From Pseudomonadota bacterium (GTDB lineage Bacteria > Myxococcota_A > Polyangia > Polyangiales > Polyangiaceae): DNA of 64,000 nucleotides. How positions within the stretch are numbered: position 1 is the stretch's first letter; each line of letters starts with the position of its first letter. Shown here piece after piece: positions 61,374 through 64,000 of the stretch. Position numbers and translations under genes: made by a program. The notes beneath the pieces were generated by a model that was not told where the DNA came from, searched no databases, and saw only the letters and a program-made list of their open reading frames with translations. The DNA lies in NCBI GenBank assembly GCA_023423895.1, contig JAFAER010000160.1:62001-126000 (forward strand). The letters are read 5' to 3'.

Positions 61374-61916
61374 ATGACCGAGCAGCAAGCCGAGGGAACG
61401 ACACGAGGCGAGCTCGATCCGGAAGCGGAGAAGCTCATCGAGCTCCTCGGGCTCGCGCCGCATCCCGAAGGCGGCTTCTTCCGCGAGACGTGGCGATCGC
61501 CGCTCGCGCTCGGCAACCTCCCGCACGGAGCGCCGCGCTCGGCATCGACGGCGATCTACTTCCTGCTCCCCGCGGGGTCTTTCTCCGCGCTTCACCGCGT
61601 CGCTTCCGACGAGATCTGGCATCACTACGACGGAGATCCTGTCGAGCTCCACATCCTCGAAGGGCGGGTGCACCAGACGTTCGTCCTCGGCCGCGATCTC
61701 GCGCAGGGGCAGAGGCCGCAACACGTCGTGCCGGCAGGTGCTTGGCAAGCGGCCGTTCCCCTCGGAACGCGCTGGGCGCTCTGCGGCTGCACCGTCGCAC
61801 CGGGCTTCGACTTCGACGACTTCGAGATGCCGTCACGCGAGGAGATGCTCCGGCTCCTGCCGGATCACGTCGCCGTCGTCGAGCGGCTGACGCTCGCGCC
61901 CCCGGCGACCGATTGA
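61374..61916 (+). CDS. Cupin_5 (DUF985) family protein
   Basis: 180 aa. DUF985 cupin signature: LGLAPHPEGGFFRETWRS, STAIYFLLPAGSFSALHRV, DEIWHHYDGDPVELHI and GAWQAAVPLGTRWALCGCTVAPGFDFDDFE. The His residues of the beta-barrel may bind metal. Often described as epimerase-like or of unknown activity. Its stop overlaps the next start (TGATG), so it is probably co-translated with the RNA methyltransferase. Confidence 0.88.
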   Translation: MTEQQAEGTTRGELDPEAEKLIELLGLAPHPEGGFFRETWRSPLALGNLPHGAPRSASTAIYFLLPAGSFSALHRVASDEIWHHYDGDPVELHILEGRVHQTFVLGRDLAQGQRPQHVVPAGAWQAAVPLGTRWALCGCTVAPGFDFDDFEMPSREEMLRLLPDHVAVVERLTLAPPATD

Positions 61917-62719
61917 TGGCAGCGAAGATCATCCACGTCACCGACGCGGAGCATCCCGGTCTCCAGCCGTACACCGCCGTCCGCGAGCGCGACCTCGTCG
62001 GCCGTGAAGGCCTGTTCATCGCCGAGGGCGAGGTCGTGCTGCGGGTGCTCGTGTCTCGCAGCAAGATGACGATCCGCTCGCTGCTCGTCGAGGAGCGCCG
62101 AGTCGAGGCCATCGCGGACGTGATCGAGAGCCTGACGGACGCGATTCCCGTCTACGTCGTCCCGCAGCGCGTGATGGATGGCGTCGTCGGCTTCTCGATC
62201 CATCGAGGGATCCTCGCGCTGGGAGAGCGCGGCGCGCCCATCGCGCCGGCCGATCTGGTTCGCGGCGCGAAGGTGATCGTCGGGCTCGTCGGGCTGACCA
62301 ACCACGACAACGTCGGAAGCATCTTCCGCAACGCTGCTGCGTTCGGCGCCGACGGCGTCCTGCTCGATCCGGAGAGCTGCGATCCGCTCTATCGCAAGGC
62401 GATCCGCGTCTCGGCGGGGACGGCGCTCGTCGTGCCGTTCGCGCGGTGCTCGTCGACCGACGAGATGTTCGACGTGCTCGCGTCGGCACACATCGAGCCG
62501 ATCGCGCTGACGCCGCGAGGCGAAGAGACGATCGACGCGCTGCCGCCCGCTCCGCGCGCCCTTCTCCTGGGCACCGAAGGACCTGGCTTGCCGGATCACG
62601 TGCTCGCGCGCACGCGGCGCGTGCGGATCGACATGGCGCCGGGCCTCGATTCGTTGAACGTCGCCGTCGCGAGCGGGATCGCCTTGCACGAAGCGACGCG
62701 CGCGCTTCGACGTTGCTGA
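61916..62719 (+). CDS. TrmH/SpoU-family RNA 2'-O-methyltransferase
   Basis: 267 aa. SPOUT-class enzyme: N-terminal substrate-binding domain (EGLFIAEGEVVLRVLVSRS) and a C-terminal knot with motif 1 TNHDNVGSIFRNAAAFG, motif 2 LLLGTEGPGLP and motif 3 MAPGLDSLNVAVASGIALHE. Likely methylates tRNA or rRNA ribose; the exact site is unknown. Start ATG shares a base with the cupin stop. Confidence 0.92.
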   Translation: MAAKIIHVTDAEHPGLQPYTAVRERDLVGREGLFIAEGEVVLRVLVSRSKMTIRSLLVEERRVEAIADVIESLTDAIPVYVVPQRVMDGVVGFSIHRGILALGERGAPIAPADLVRGAKVIVGLVGLTNHDNVGSIFRNAAAFGADGVLLDPESCDPLYRKAIRVSAGTALVVPFARCSSTDEMFDVLASAHIEPIALTPRGEETIDALPPAPRALLLGTEGPGLPDHVLARTRRVRIDMAPGLDSLNVAVASGIALHEATRALRRC

Positions 62720-62754
62720 GCGCTCACAGCACGTCGGTGAGAGTCGAGGCCCCC

Positions 62755-63573
62755 TCAGGACACCGAGCGGCGGCGCGCAGCAATGAGCGCCTTCTTGTTC
62801 TGGGCGCCGCGCTTCTCGAGCACGGGACGGATCTTCTTGGCGAAGGACGGCACGAGGTAGGCCATCGTCGCGAGACGGCCGGAGCGCGCCGGGATGGCGA
62901 TCTCCTCGAGGCGCTCGTCCACGCAGCGGAGCACCGCCTCCGCGACCTCGTCAGCAGTGACCATCGGCTGCGAGAGGACGATGTCCGGCACCTCCTCGAG
63001 GTCGCCGAGAAACCCGGTGTCCACCGGGCCGGGCGAGACGCAACCGACGTGGATCTCGCGATGCTCTACGTCGAAGGCGACGGCGCGCGCGAACGCGCGG
63101 AGACCTGCCTTCGAAGCGGAGTAAGCGGCCTCACCCGGCACGGGAACCATCCCTGCGATGCTCGCCACCTGCACGATCGATCCGCCGCGCTCCATCTTCG
63201 GGATCGCGGCACGTGACAGCACGATCGGCGCAACGAGGTTCGTGGTCACGATCTGCGCGAGCTGCGACGGCTCGAAGCGCTCGATCGAGCCGCGGTAGTT
63301 CAAGCCAGCGTTGTTGACGACGACGTCCAGACGGCCGAATCGATCGACGACGCGACCCGGCAGCGCGCTCAGGGCGTCGAGCTGCGTGACGTCGAGCGGG
63401 AAGGGGACCGCTTTCGCGTCGCCGTTGCCGCCGCCGAGCTCGCGCGCGAGCTCCTCGAGCTTGTCGTGCGAGCGCGCGACGAGCGCGACCCTTCCGCCTC
63501 GAGCGACCCAGCGCTTCGCGACTGCAAGACCAATCCCGCTCGATGCTCCCGTGACGATCGCGACGTTGGACAT
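62755..63573 (-). CDS. SDR-family oxidoreductase
   Basis: 272 aa. Classical SDR: TGASSGIG cofactor loop at 8-15, NNAGLNYRG, catalytic Ser in VASIAG, YSASK (YxxxK) and SPGPVDTGF after it. The basic residue after beta2 (ARSHDK) suggests NADPH. A C-terminal extension with ...KKIRPVLEKRGAQNKK is basic and may contact membrane or lipid. Substrate unknown. Convergent with the RNA methyltransferase gene. Confidence 0.88.
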   Translation of the reverse strand: MSNVAIVTGASSGIGLAVAKRWVARGGRVALVARSHDKLEELARELGGGNGDAKAVPFPLDVTQLDALSALPGRVVDRFGRLDVVVNNAGLNYRGSIERFEPSQLAQIVTTNLVAPIVLSRAAIPKMERGGSIVQVASIAGMVPVPGEAAYSASKAGLRAFARAVAFDVEHREIHVGCVSPGPVDTGFLGDLEEVPDIVLSQPMVTADEVAEAVLRCVDERLEEIAIPARSGRLATMAYLVPSFAKKIRPVLEKRGAQNKKALIAARRRSVS

Positions 63574-63832
63574 CTGCGAGCGATATACCGGAAGCGCTGC
63601 CGAGCGTCACCGCACGAGGTCGCGTCGCGTCTACAACCGACGTCATCGAAGTTGGATGCCCCTGCCGCATCCCCTCCGCGAGCTCGCGCCGAGCGGCGGC
63701 TCGAGATCGCCTCGCGAAAGAGCCGCTTCGGATCCGGCAGAAGCCTCGGCAGCACCCGCTCGCGCGGCGACGTAGTAGAGGAGAGCGAGGAACGACGATG
63801 ACCGGACGGCTGGCGAAGGACGCGGAGGAGTC

Positions 63833-64000
63833 ATGACGAGGGAGGACGATGCCGTGGCAGCTGGTGCAGGTACCGCACCTGGCGCACGAGCTGCAGGAGA
63901 GTCTCCGACCGGCGACGCCGCACCAGAGGCCACGGAGCCTGTCGTGGGGGTCGCGCCCGGAAAGCCGGCCGAGGTCGTCGCCGTTCGTCCCGTGCCGCCC
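63833..64000 (+). CDS. Unidentified gene, 3' partial
   Basis: 56 codons run to the window edge from the ATG at 63833, which is preceded by GGAGGAG. The visible part is Ala/Pro/Glu-rich low complexity (AVAAGAGTAPGARAAGESP), typical of a disordered N-terminus, and shows no domain. A 12-codon ORF (63798-63836) overlaps its start and could be a leader, but this may be chance. Confidence 0.45.
   Translation, partial: MTREDDAVAAGAGTAPGARAAGESPTGDAAPEATEPVVGVAPGKPAEVVAVRPVPP

Noticed and set aside
1..64000. Integrated phage or transposon near the tRNA genes
   Set aside because: No integrase, transposase, attachment-site duplication of the tRNA 3' ends, or phage structural gene was seen.

Overview
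The window is high-GC DNA that reads like a Myxococcota (myxobacterial, probably Polyangia-type) chromosome. This is inferred from gene content: a bacterial mevalonate operon, an FHA-domain sigma-54 activator beside a Ser/Thr kinase, a Tgl-like TPR lipoprotein, a nucleotide-transporter/HEAT protein, and many secreted lipoproteins with Asp/Gly-rich linkers after the lipobox. No phage, plasmid or insertion-sequence genes were recognised.

1-5.1 kb: a tightly overlapped mevalonate/isoprenoid operon (prenyl diphosphate synthase, mevalonate kinase, diphosphomevalonate decarboxylase, phosphomevalonate kinase-like GHMP kinase, class II HMG-CoA reductase) ending at a strong hairpin. 5.2-13.2 kb: small lipoproteins, a TetR regulator divergent from a metal-dependent hydrolase with a palindromic operator between them, a kinase/receiver hybrid, tRNA-Leu(GAG) with a clear intrinsic terminator, a stand-alone receiver, a duplicated-domain DUF6209-like lipoprotein and a tail-anchored protein. 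13.3-26.8 kb: mostly housekeeping genes: nucleotide-transporter/HEAT protein with a separate cyclic-nucleotide-binding protein, methyltransferase, hisB, Crp/Fnr regulator, Tgl-like TPR lipoprotein, RodZ-like protein, recO, PfkB kinase, DUF971, murJ, engB and an alpha/beta-hydrolase lipoprotein. tRNA-Val(CAC) and a terminator follow. 27.2-28.7 kb: an SDR oxidoreductase divergent from a TetR regulator with a perfect inverted-repeat operator.

29.5-30.9 kb is gene-poor. It holds a striking array of seven GCATCTCGAGATGC palindromes with a regular 42-44 bp period, flanked by what look like decayed coding remnants.

30.9-54.1 kb is the most unusual part. The same eight-gene cassette occurs twice in the same orientation and order: (1) exported proline-linker/beta-barrel-like protein, (2) ECF-type sigma factor, (3) single-pass membrane anti-sigma-like protein, (4) Cys-rich NCGACG-repeat lipoprotein, (5) and (6) two beta-propeller-like lipoproteins, (7) RCC1-repeat lipoprotein, (8) IgGFc-binding-domain lipoprotein. 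Most junctions are ATGA/GTGA/TGATG overlaps. Between the copies lies a 1378-residue lipoprotein with eleven ~84-residue repeats and a C-terminal FG-GAP/VCBS propeller. I infer a sigma-controlled cell-surface lipoprotein system; I know of no described system with this composition.

54.2-64 kb: two more lipoproteins, a PrsW-type intramembrane protease, the FHA/sigma-54 activator, a membrane-anchored Ser/Thr kinase, a cupin_5 protein, a TrmH-family RNA methyltransferase, an SDR oxidoreductase and the start of an unidentified gene. The prenyl synthase (left edge) and the last ORF (right edge) are cut by the window.
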